From Bacteroidota bacterium (GTDB lineage: Bacteria > Bacteroidota > Bacteroidia > Bacteroidales > UBA10428), in NCBI GenBank assembly GCA_024640925.1, contig JAHEEB010000187.1, forward strand, positions 1 through 7,360: a stretch of 7,360 nt of DNA, given 5' to 3'. Shown here piece by piece: positions 1-6,181 of this stretch; position 1 is the stretch's first letter, and each line of letters begins with the position of its first letter. Made by a program: the position numbers and the translations under genes. The notes beneath the pieces are model-generated. The model saw only the letters and a program-made list of their open reading frames with translations, made no database searches and had not been told where the DNA came from.

Positions 1-1381
1 AGAACAAAGAAGATGCCTTGTCGGTATCAAGAAAATTATTCAGAAACCCATGAATCAGATAAGTAATAAGTGCCAACATAGAACATAAGGTAACTATCCG
101 TAAATGTCTTTCTTTAACTTTATGATAAACCCTGAATCCTGTAATTATTCCCATAACAGCTATCAATACAAATGAAACCATACCAAGCACTCCTGATTCG
201 GCAAGGGGTCCGATATATTCGCTATGAGCGTTGCCTAAATCGCCAAAATTTGTACTTATTGTTGTTTTTTGATATGAAAGTTGATAGGGAGCATAATTAA
301 ACATATATGTTCCAGGACCCCATCCAAATACGGGTCTTTCCTTAAACATACGCATGGCAGCAGCCCAGCGGTTTAATCTTTCCAGGTTTGACTCATCAGT
401 AGCTATATTGGTAACAGATTGCAAGTGCTCCGTTAAGTTGGCACTCGAATCTTGTTTATTCTGCTCCATTTTATGCTGTATGGTGTACCAGTTATTAACT
501 AAAAGAACCAATATAACAGTGGTTACTATAGCAAGATATTTGAACTTAATACGAAGTAACGTTGTTGCCAGTATAATAAGAGAGAAAATTACACTAACCC
601 ATGATGCACGAGCATACGATAATACAAGAGCGATAAACAGGATTACAAAAATCACAGATGCCATCAGCTTACGAACAAGGCTCTGATTTTTTTGGAGATT
701 TACACCTGAGAAAGCAAAAGGTAACATAGCCATAATTGCCCCATATGATGTATGATCGCGATAGAACGGGTTCATAACAACATGCGCCGCCTGTTTATCA
801 AACAACCCCCACATCAGATGACGATTTATGGCATACCCGATAACAATTAGTAAAGGCAAGGTGTATACCCAAACCATTGTAACCATTTTCTGTGGATTGC
901 GGAAAATATAAATAGCCAAAAGATAAAATGTAGTCAAAAACCAAATTCTTGCTAAAAGAAATTTGAATGATACCAACGGCATGCTGCTGGTAATGGATGT
1001 AAGAAATATCCAGAACAGATTAAACAGTATGGCAAGACTAACAGGATGATTTATTACTTTACGATTAATGAAATTCTTCTGAGCAAGTTTATAAATTACA
1101 ACCAGCATCATGCCAAACAAAATAGGTTCTGTTGGTATGAAAAAATCGATTGTGGAAGAGGGAAAATATTCTGTTAAAGGTATAGAGAGTGGAGTACAGG
1201 CAATAACTATAAAATAAAGAATATCCAAACGGGCAAAGGCAAAATAAATAATCAATACAGCTATAGGAACTAAATTGAGATAGTAAAGCTCATGATAAGT
1301 AAATATCATGTTTACTATAATATAGACCAATGCCAGAAGAACAATCCCAAGATTGCCTTTATTGTTCTTTATCCACTGCAC
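1..1381 (-). CDS. O-antigen ligase / polymerase family membrane protein (Wzy_C type), 3' end cut by window edge
   Basis: I translated this frame by hand: 460 codons are open from a GTG at 1381 to the left edge, with no stop, so the C-terminus is missing. The protein is a polytopic membrane protein with about ten or more hydrophobic segments. A long polar, probably periplasmic, loop spans about residues 300-390. That loop holds the family signature: ERLNRWAAAMRMFKERP (334-350), GWGPGT (353-358) and NAHSEYIGPLAESGVLG (384-400), whose His is the conserved residue of the HN/HSxYL-type motif. Members either polymerise undecaprenyl-linked repeat units or transfer finished glycan to an acceptor; the sequence does not decide which. 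The start is GTG 1381 because an in-frame TAA sits directly upstream (1384-1382) and the first ATG is 24 codons later, inside the first hydrophobic segment. The start overlaps wzz by 23 bp, suggesting translational coupling. The last visible residues (YLIHGFLNNFLDTDKAS) suggest that only a short tail is lost. Confidence 0.9.
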   Translation of the reverse strand, partial: MQWIKNNKGNLGIVLLALVYIIVNMIFTYHELYYLNLVPIAVLIIYFAFARLDILYFIVIACTPLSIPLTEYFPSSTIDFFIPTEPILFGMMLVVIYKLAQKNFINRKVINHPVSLAILFNLFWIFLTSITSSMPLVSFKFLLARIWFLTTFYLLAIYIFRNPQKMVTMVWVYTLPLLIVIGYAINRHLMWGLFDKQAAHVVMNPFYRDHTSYGAIMAMLPFAFSGVNLQKNQSLVRKLMASVIFVILFIALVLSYARASWVSVIFSLIILATTLLRIKFKYLAIVTTVILVLLVNNWYTIQHKMEQNKQDSSANLTEHLQSVTNIATDESNLERLNRWAAAMRMFKERPVFGWGPGTYMFNYAPYQLSYQKTTISTNFGDLGNAHSEYIGPLAESGVLGMVSFVLIAVMGIITGFRVYHKVKERHLRIVTLCSMLALITYLIHGFLNNFLDTDKASSLF

Positions 1382-2408
1382 TTATTTCCAGGTTGGTTTT
1401 AATGTTGTTATAAATAAGTAAAAACAGAAGGGTAAGTGCAAAGGCTGAAATTGTGCTTACCACAACAATAATTGACCTCTTTGGTTCTGCCTTACGCTCA
1501 GACACTTTAGCTGAGTCGACAATAAAGATCTGGGGTACATTCTGCTCAACATTTACTTTGGCGGCAGCGTATTTTACCTTGAGCTGGCCTAGCCGTTCCA
1601 ATTCAGATTCTATTTTTTTCGATAATTCAACATAGATACCTCCATACTCAGACAAAACATTTATCCTGCTTTTTATGGATTGTGCTGCTCTCTCATCGCC
1701 TCTGGTAAGGGCTTGAGCATATGCATCGGTAAGTGCCGCAGCCTGCGATTCGTAATCAACAATGCCCAGCTCTCTGATTTTCTGGATTGAATCACTTAAT
1801 TCTTCGATTTCGGCCTGAGTGGTGTTATATTCCTTCTCTACAATGTTTAGAGCTTCTAAAGCCCTGTCCTTTTGCATGTTGTGAATAGTAGAGTCGATAT
1901 AAGCAGCAATATCATTGGCAATATTGGCAGCATACTCTTTATCTTCATCAAAAACAGTGATTTCGATAGACATAAATTCTGTCCTACGGAAATGAATGTT
2001 ATTCTTGTATTTTATATCAAGTTTTGTATAGGGAAATTTATCCTTGCCCGGATCGATCCGATAGTGCTTCATCAGATCATATTTCATTACAACATAGTCC
2101 TTTATCTGGTTCGAATGAAGGATTTGAAGCATCCGTTCGGCATCTTCTTCTTTTCCAAAGGAAAGTATATCTCGATTATCCATGGAAATTTCTGAAGTTT
2201 CTACCAGACTCTTTGCAATGGAGACTGAAGCCGCAGGAAATAATATTACTGCCGACTTAAACCGGTCGTGGATGGCAAGAGAAATAAAAATCGATGCCAA
2301 ACCGGCAATAATCGTTACAACGATGAGAATAACTCGCTTTTCCCATGCAAATTTTAAAAGATCAAAAGCACTAAAAACTTTGTTCCTTTTTTTTGATGAT
2401 TTTCCCAT
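1359..2408 (-). CDS. wzz: Wzz-family polysaccharide chain-length determinant protein
   Basis: This 349-residue protein has the topology of a polysaccharide co-polymerase. It has a short basic cytoplasmic N-terminus (MGKSSKKRNK), TM1 at about 26-46, a long periplasmic region with predicted coiled coil at about 180-285, and TM2 at about 312-333 preceded by a proline-containing AEPKRS stretch. FPAASVS follows TM1 and VPQIFIVDSAKVSERKAEPKRS precedes TM2, as is usual in the Wzz/GumC family. Such proteins oligomerise in the inner membrane and set the modal length of O-antigen, capsule or exopolysaccharide. No C-terminal tyrosine-kinase domain is present, so this is the kinase-less type. It begins 7 bp after the tyrS stop (TAA then TAG in tandem) with no clear Shine-Dalgarno, and its end overlaps the downstream Wzy-type gene. 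The most likely partner is that downstream protein. The exact glycan is unknown, and the symbol is used in the family sense. Confidence 0.88.
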   Translation of the reverse strand: MGKSSKKRNKVFSAFDLLKFAWEKRVILIVVTIIAGLASIFISLAIHDRFKSAVILFPAASVSIAKSLVETSEISMDNRDILSFGKEEDAERMLQILHSNQIKDYVVMKYDLMKHYRIDPGKDKFPYTKLDIKYKNNIHFRRTEFMSIEITVFDEDKEYAANIANDIAAYIDSTIHNMQKDRALEALNIVEKEYNTTQAEIEELSDSIQKIRELGIVDYESQAAALTDAYAQALTRGDERAAQSIKSRINVLSEYGGIYVELSKKIESELERLGQLKVKYAAAKVNVEQNVPQIFIVDSAKVSERKAEPKRSIIVVVSTISAFALTLLFLLIYNNIKTNLEISAVDKEQ

Positions 2409-2415
2409 TTGGCTA

Positions 2416-3717
2416 TTATTTTATAATGATCAAGTATTTATCCTTTTTCCCCTTCTGAACCAATAAATATTTATTGTTTAAAAGGTCCGTTGAGGCAACC
2501 TTAACATCAGCATTTTCAATTTTTGCATTATTCAGGCTGAGACCTCCTCCCTGAATCAATCTGCGAAGTTCTCCCTTGGATGGAAAGACATTTACTTCGC
2601 CAGCAAGTAAATCAACAATTCCCAACCCATTGATTATTTTTTCCTTCGAAAGTTCAAATTGTGGCACTCCTTCAAATACCGAAAGAAAGGTTTTTTCATC
2701 AAGTTTTGCCAGACTTTCTGTGGTACCTTTACCGAAAAGTATTTTAGAGGCTTCAATTGCATTTTCCAAATCTTTCTTACTGTGTACCATAACAGTAAGT
2801 TCTTCAGCTAGTCTTTTCTGAAGTATTCGCATATGTGGCTCTTTTGAATGCTGTTCAATAAGAGTCTCGATTTCTTGAGGGTCGATGAGAGTAAATATTT
2901 TAATGTATTTGTTGGCATCCTCATCAGAAGTGTTCAACCAAAACTGGTAGAATGAATAAGGTGTGGTTTTTTCCGAATCAAGCCATACATTACCCGATTC
3001 TGTTTTTCCGAATTTGCCTCCATCTGCTTTAGTAACAAGTGGAATAGTTATGGCATATGCTTCGCCACCGTTTTTTCTGCGGATTAACTCTGTACCAGTA
3101 GTAATGTTCCCCCATTGGTCAGAGCCTCCCATCTGTAGTTTGCAATTCTTATGTTCATTGAGATACAGAAAATCATATCCCTGGACAAGCTGATAGGTAA
3201 ACTCTGTGAAAGACATACCTTGTTTTGATTCTTCACCCAGTCTTTTCTTTACACTGTCTTTCGACATCATATAGTTTACAGTAATATGCTTTCCGATATC
3301 ACGAATGAATTCAAGAAATGTATAGTTCTTCATCCAATCGTAATTATTAACCATTTCGGCTTTATTGGGTATATCAGAATCGAAATCGAGAAATTTTGAA
3401 AGCTGTGCTTTAATTCCTTCGAGGTTTTTATTCAAAGTTGCTTCGTCGAGCAGGTTTCTTTCCTGTGATTTGCCGGAAGGATCTCCAATCATACCAGTTG
3501 CACCTCCTACCAGGGCAATTGGTTTATGACCTGCAAGCTGAAACCGTTTAAGCAACATAATCTGTGCAAAACTGCCCACATGTAACGAATCTGATGTAGG
3601 ATCAAACCCAATGTAGGCAACGGTCATTTCTTTTTTTAATTGTTCTTCGGTACCGGGCATGATGTCATGAATCATCCCCCTCCAATTCAAATCTTCAATA
3701 AAATCTTTAAAATTCAT
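2416..3717 (-). CDS. tyrS: Tyrosine--tRNA ligase (TyrRS)
   Basis: This class I synthetase activates tyrosine with ATP and charges tRNA-Tyr in the cytoplasm. From the chosen start it has 433 residues, normal for the bacterial enzyme. The order is: catalytic core with FDPT then the HIGH-type motif HVGS (46-49); the tyrosine-site motif YQLVQGYD (175-182); GGSDQWGN (197-204); the KMSKS-type loop KFGKT (235-239); a helical anticodon-binding region at about 250-345; and an S4-like RNA-binding domain at about 365-430 ([15 protein letters not shown]). An in-frame extension back to a TTG at 3762 exists. I rejected it because [22 protein letters not shown] is the usual N-terminus and the extension covers the promoter. 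ATG 3717 lies 16 nt after the -7 element, giving a very short leader. The gene follows a CvpA gene and is followed after 7 bp by wzz. No T-box-like leader is visible, as expected for a leader this short. Confidence 0.97.
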   Translation of the reverse strand: MNFKDFIEDLNWRGMIHDIMPGTEEQLKKEMTVAYIGFDPTSDSLHVGSFAQIMLLKRFQLAGHKPIALVGGATGMIGDPSGKSQERNLLDEATLNKNLEGIKAQLSKFLDFDSDIPNKAEMVNNYDWMKNYTFLEFIRDIGKHITVNYMMSKDSVKKRLGEESKQGMSFTEFTYQLVQGYDFLYLNEHKNCKLQMGGSDQWGNITTGTELIRRKNGGEAYAITIPLVTKADGGKFGKTESGNVWLDSEKTTPYSFYQFWLNTSDEDANKYIKIFTLIDPQEIETLIEQHSKEPHMRILQKRLAEELTVMVHSKKDLENAIEASKILFGKGTTESLAKLDEKTFLSVFEGVPQFELSKEKIINGLGIVDLLAGEVNVFPSKGELRRLIQGGGLSLNNAKIENADVKVASTDLLNNKYLLVQKGKKDKYLIIIK

Positions 3718-3733
3718 GAAAAAAAAATTTCTG

Positions 3734-3762
3734 CAAAGATAATATTTGCTGGTATACAACAA
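3734..3762 (-). promoter_or_regulatory. Bacteroidota-type promoter for tyrS
   Basis: Read on the minus strand, TTG (3762-3760) is followed after 18 nt by TATCTTTG (3741-3734), matching the primary sigma consensus of Bacteroidota (-33 TTG, about 19 nt, -7 TAnnTTTG). It lies in the 55-nt gap between the cvpA stop and the tyrS ATG. Transcription should start about 7 nt after the -7 box, leaving roughly 10 nt before ATG 3717. The match supports the shorter TyrRS start. It would drive tyrS and probably the downstream wzz and wzy-type genes. Confidence 0.75.
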
Positions 3763-3772
3763 TAAAAAAAGC

Positions 3773-4297
3773 TCATACCTGTATTTGTTGTTCTACTTCT
3801 TCAATAACCTCGTGATGTTGGCCAAAATTCAGGTATGGAAAAACCAGAGGAGCCAATCTTGATAAGGGTTTGTACATGATTGACTGATTTATCTGTGCTT
3901 TTGGAAGAAAGGGGCTATGGCTTTCGATTGTATTAAAAATCACAAGAACTATGCTTATTAAAAATGCCGCTTTTACTGAGCTAAAAATAGCCCCGGAAAG
4001 TCTGTTTATGAAACCAAGAGCAACAGCTTCAATTATTTTTTCAAGCAGGCGGCCAATAAAATGAACAAGAACTATTATAGCCAGAAAAATAATGGCAAAT
4101 GAAAATAAAGGAAGGTACTCCCCTCCCATATTAAAACGCTCAATAAGCACAGGCGTGAGATATTCCGAAAATTTTACTGCTCCAAAAATACCAATAACAA
4201 GAGCTGTAAGAGTGGCAAGCTGAAAAACCAATCCCTTTGAAAATCCTTTGTATGAAGCCCAAATAAAGATGACTAAAAAAATGATGTCAAAAACCAT
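3773..4297 (-). CDS. CvpA-family inner-membrane protein
   Basis: A 174-residue membrane protein with four hydrophobic segments at about 3-18, 23-43, 63-83 and 105-123. The N-terminal signature [21 protein letters not shown], followed by [21 protein letters not shown], is characteristic of the CvpA (colicin V production) family. The central [20 protein letters not shown] is its second conserved block, after which comes a charged cytoplasmic tail (EVIEEVEQQ). CvpA-family proteins are inner-membrane proteins linked to colicin V export and envelope stress tolerance, and their biochemical role is unsettled. A GTG at 4357 would add 20 hydrophobic residues. I prefer ATG 4297 because the family starts directly at the first helix and a weak promoter-like TACATTTA sits 14 nt upstream of it. 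The GTG start does have an AGG about 9 nt upstream and cannot be excluded. The gene ends 55 nt before tyrS ATG; no hairpin separates them, so read-through into tyrS is possible. Confidence 0.85.
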   Translation of the reverse strand: MVFDIIFLVIFIWASYKGFSKGLVFQLATLTALVIGIFGAVKFSEYLTPVLIERFNMGGEYLPLFSFAIIFLAIIVLVHFIGRLLEKIIEAVALGFINRLSGAIFSSVKAAFLISIVLVIFNTIESHSPFLPKAQINQSIMYKPLSRLAPLVFPYLNFGQHHEVIEEVEQQIQV

Positions 4298-4311
4298 AGG
4301 TTGTTTTCCGA

Positions 4312-4345
4312 TAAATGTAAGGAATAGGATTGAAAGAAACACAAA
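4312..4345 (-). promoter_or_regulatory. Weak candidate promoter for the CvpA gene
   Basis: On the minus strand, TTTG (4345-4342) and TACATTTA (4319-4312) are separated by 22 nt. The -7 box differs from TAnnTTTG at the last base and the spacer is longer than the usual 19-21. Its position 14 nt before ATG 4297 resembles the tyrS arrangement (16 nt), which is the main reason to record it. Confidence 0.22.
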
Positions 4346-4416
4346 CGATTTATTCACAATTGAACCTTCGTTTTTGACTAAAAAAATCAGAAGAAAGATT
4401 GTTGCTAAATAAAGTA

Positions 4417-4452
4417 AAAACGGCTACCTAACTTTAATCGGGTAGCCGTTTT
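4417..4452 (-). terminator. Rho-independent terminator after the LamG/T9SS gene
   Basis: A perfect 12-bp inverted repeat, AAAACGGCTACC (4417-4428) and GGTAGCCGTTTT (4441-4452), encloses a 12-nt loop. On the minus strand the stem ends in a run of five T and then AT-rich sequence. It begins 17 nt past the stop at 4470, so it should end that transcript and insulate the CvpA-tyrS block. The flanking A and T runs also allow function in the other direction, but no plus-strand gene needs it. Confidence 0.88.
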
Positions 4453-4469
4453 CAAATATTCAATATAGA

Positions 4470-5786
4470 TTATTTTAAAATTATTTCTTTGGTTTCCAAA
4501 ATAATATTTGATTTATTGATAATGGAAACGTAATAGAGCCCTTTACCTCCCCAGTCGGAAAGATTTAAATATGATTCCTGCTGATTTATTGGGGTGGAAT
4601 ATACTTCTTGCCCAAGAGAGTTTATTATTTTTAAGTTATAACCATTCATATTCGCATAATCTCCATAGCCTATTGTTATAAAGTCTCTGGATGGATTAGG
4701 GTAAATTTTAATTGAATTAACAATATTCTGGTTTGCCATCTCAGAAAGGACAACCTTTATAACTAAAGTGTCTTCAACAGAAGTTTTTATTTTAATATAG
4801 CTGGTATCATAAATTGCAATGGTGTCATAAACCTTGATAGAATGGTAAACTGGAATGGTATCATAAATTGCGATTGTGTCATAAACCTTGGTAATATAAT
4901 AAACTGGAATGGTGTCATAAACTGAAATGGTGTCATAAACCTTGATTGAATTATATGTTGATATGGTGTCGTAAACAGGAATAGTGTCATAAACTGAAAT
5001 TGTATCGTAAATTTTTAATGTATCAGTTACATAATATAAACAGCCTTCATCATTATAGAGAGATTTGATTTCATTAAGAGTGAGTGCTTTGTTATATAAC
5101 CTGAAATCATCTAATGATCCATTTAAAAATCCATTCAGGTCTCCAGAACGTCTGGCACCCAAAGTAATACTATTCAACCCTTTCATGCCTCCAAAATGTC
5201 CATTGTTTGTATAAGTGCCTTCCAATGATAACAGATTCATATCAAGGTATATTTTTGTTGATATATTGTCATATACAACAGCAATATGATGCCATTTATC
5301 ATCCAGAAGTAAGGATCTATCGCTTGTTGCAAAACCATAGGTATATACATCACTGACGCTTACACGGTTTGATACCGTAATTAATTCACGTTCCAAAGAT
5401 CCAGTGAAATTATCACCAATACCCAAAATCGAAATATGTTCAGATGGTGTTGTACTATCAGAAAGTGCAAAAACAGCTTGAGGAGAATCCGTGGCACTTT
5501 TTACCCAAAAAGATATAGAAACTGGTTGTTGAATATTAAACGATGAAATGTGTTGAGTCAATTCTATGAAATCATTTACTCCATCGAAAATGTAAGCATT
5601 ATTATCATTCCCAAATCTGTCTGCAGTTAAAACAGGTCCCTTTGCAATTCCATCGTTACATTTACCGCTCACATCATTAGTATTACCAGAGAAAGGAAGA
5701 TAACATATTAAACTATCTGCAGGTGCTTGAGCAAATAAGTTATAGGAAAAAGCCATTAATAACAAAACGACATTTAATTTTTTCAT
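4470..5786 (-). CDS. Secreted LamG-like (concanavalin A fold) protein with VYDTI repeat linker and T9SS type A sorting domain
   Basis: A 438-residue modular exported protein. Residues 1-19 are a Sec signal peptide (MKKLNVVLLLMAFSYNLFA, likely cut near AQA). Residues about 25-247 form a LamG/concanavalin A-like domain, shown by ICYLPFSGNTNDVSGKCNDG, then DRFGNDNNAYIFDGVNDFIEL, WHHIAVVYD (165-173) and GSLDDFRLYNKALTLNEI. Residues about 254-330 are a low-complexity repeat of [V/I]YDTI[S/P/A]. Residues about 354-438 are a type IX sorting domain with IYPNPSRDFI (361-370), SLGQEVY and GLYYVSI. Known biology predicts Sec export, T9SS passage across the outer membrane, removal of the sorting domain and cell-surface attachment or release. 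LamG domains usually bind carbohydrate or protein; the ligand here is unknown and no catalytic domain is present. The gene stands alone, ended by the hairpin at 4417-4452. I see no convincing promoter upstream. It could be an adhesin or a glycan-binding surface protein. Confidence 0.9.
   Translation of the reverse strand: MKKLNVVLLLMAFSYNLFAQAPADSLICYLPFSGNTNDVSGKCNDGIAKGPVLTADRFGNDNNAYIFDGVNDFIELTQHISSFNIQQPVSISFWVKSATDSPQAVFALSDSTTPSEHISILGIGDNFTGSLERELITVSNRVSVSDVYTYGFATSDRSLLLDDKWHHIAVVYDNISTKIYLDMNLLSLEGTYTNNGHFGGMKGLNSITLGARRSGDLNGFLNGSLDDFRLYNKALTLNEIKSLYNDEGCLYYVTDTLKIYDTISVYDTIPVYDTISTYNSIKVYDTISVYDTIPVYYITKVYDTIAIYDTIPVYHSIKVYDTIAIYDTSYIKIKTSVEDTLVIKVVLSEMANQNIVNSIKIYPNPSRDFITIGYGDYANMNGYNLKIINSLGQEVYSTPINQQESYLNLSDWGGKGLYYVSIINKSNIILETKEIILK
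4797..5027 (-). repeat. Coding tandem repeat: 6-residue VYDTI unit nested in an 18-residue (54-bp) super-unit
   Basis: Within the LamG/T9SS gene, residues about 254-330 repeat the hexamer [V/I]YDTI[S/P/A] (18 bp). A longer order is visible: residues 265-282, 283-300 and 301-318 each follow VYDTI-x-x-YDTIPVY or a close variant and end in K, and a degenerate fourth copy starts at 319. The DNA copies are similar but not identical, with many third-base changes. The repeat joins the LamG domain to the T9SS sorting domain. Alternating beta-branched/aromatic and D-T residues suggest an extended, stalk-like spacer. The opposite strand is also open here only because of this periodicity. Confidence 0.9.
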
Positions 5787-6012
5787 TTTTTAAAGTTTAC
5801 AGTTGTTTATAAAGGATTAGAACAAAATAACCAATTTAACATTTGATTTTCTTGTATGATTTACGAGTTTTATTTATAAAGGTTTCTAAATATAAAAATT
5901 CAAAAAACATTAAAGAACGATCTTGTATGTAAGCAAATCTTCAAATTTAATTAGGTATCGATTTCAAATTGTTGGTAAATTGGCTAAAAGATTTCAAAGA
6001 AGAAAAAGGTGA
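5787..6012. other. AT-rich divergent intergenic region
   Basis: About 225 bp lie between the minus-strand LamG gene and the plus-strand tRNA promoter. I find no credible ORF or RNA gene. It should contain the promoter of the LamG gene, but no good TTG/TAnnTTTG pair is visible on the minus strand; TTATTTTG and TAAATTGG boxes around 5821-5838 each have one mismatch and no well-spaced -33. A 9-mer TCTTGTATG occurs twice (5850-5858, 5921-5929), which may be chance in such AT-rich sequence. Confidence 0.5.
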
Positions 6013-6026
6013 TTTGTTTAAATCAC
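6009..6026. repeat. Short inverted repeat overlapping the -33 region of the tRNA promoter
   Basis: GTGATTT (6009-6015) and AAATCAC (6020-6026) form a perfect 7-bp inverted repeat around a 4-nt centre. It covers the TTTG -33 element of the tRNA-Arg promoter (6013-6016). It could be an operator, but it may also be chance in AT-rich DNA. Confidence 0.35.
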
Positions 6027-6043
6027 AAAACAACTTATCTTTG
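6013..6043 (+). promoter_or_regulatory. Bacteroidota-type promoter for tRNA-Arg(CCT)
   Basis: TTTG (6013-6016) and TATCTTTG (6036-6043) are separated by 19 nt, a full match to the -33 TTTG / -7 TAnnTTTG consensus. The tRNA begins 15 nt after the -7 box, so the 5' leader removed by RNase P would be short (about 8-10 nt). The -7 box and the following CAG are the same as at the tyrS promoter. Confidence 0.85.
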
Positions 6044-6058
6044 CAGGCAAATTAATTT

Positions 6059-6130
6059 GGCCCTATAGTTCAAGGGATAGAACGGAAGTTTCCTAAACTT
6101 CAAATTCAGGTTCGAGTCCTGGTGGGGCTA
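6059..6130 (+). tRNA. tRNA-Arg (anticodon CCT)
   Basis: A full cloverleaf of 72 nt. Acceptor GGCCCTA (6059-6065) pairs with TGGGGCT (6123-6129), with G-T and T-G wobbles, plus discriminator A6130. The D stem is GTTC/GAAC (6068-6071/6080-6083). The anticodon stem GAAGT/ACTTC encloses loop TTCCTAA with anticodon CCT at 6092-6094, which reads AGG as arginine. The T arm is TCAGG-TTCGAGT-CCTGG (6106-6122). The 3' CCA is not encoded (ACAAAG follows), as is common in this phylum. It is a single-gene transcript with its own promoter and terminator, convergent with the WGR-ankyrin gene. Confidence 0.96.
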
Positions 6131-6131
6131 C

Positions 6132-6161
6132 AAAGCCGGAAGAATCTTCTTCCGGCTTTTT
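6132..6161 (+). terminator. Strong rho-independent terminator after tRNA-Arg, probably bidirectional
   Basis: A perfect 12-bp stem AAAGCCGGAAGA (6132-6143) / TCTTCCGGCTTT (6148-6159) with a 4-nt loop ATCT is followed by TTTTTATATT. It starts 2 nt after the tRNA discriminator base. The minus-strand WGR-ankyrin gene stops at 6182, about 20 nt away, so the same hairpin may also end that transcript, although its T-run on the minus strand is only three bases. Confidence 0.92.
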
Positions 6162-6181
6162 ATATTAACACTCAACTCAGA

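Noticed and set aside
354..686. Plus-strand ORF of 110 codons in the Wzy-type region
   Set aside because: It lies antisense to the well-supported O-antigen ligase/polymerase frame and its product has no recognisable features.
1453..3193. Several plus-strand ORFs opposite wzz and tyrS
   Set aside because: They overlap conserved Wzz and TyrRS coding sequence and show no family motifs or start signals of their own.
3718..3762. N-terminal extension of TyrRS from TTG 3762
   Set aside because: It covers the promoter boxes and adds 15 residues not typical of the family; ATG 3717 fits both promoter and homology.
3764..3770. T-run after the CvpA stop as a terminator
   Set aside because: Seven T are present on the minus strand, but no stable hairpin precedes them.
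4787..4990. Minus-strand ORF rich in QFMTPFQFM-like repeats
   Set aside because: It is an alternate frame of the VYDTI-coding repeat; its periodicity and openness come from the 18-bp repeat unit.
4797..5027. CRISPR-like array from the regular 18/54-bp periodicity
   Set aside because: The repeats are in frame, degenerate at third positions and encode a protein linker, with no unique spacers.
6059..6130. tRNA-Arg as the attachment site of an integrated element
   Set aside because: I found no repeat of the tRNA 3' end in the window, no integrase, and a normal terminator follows directly.
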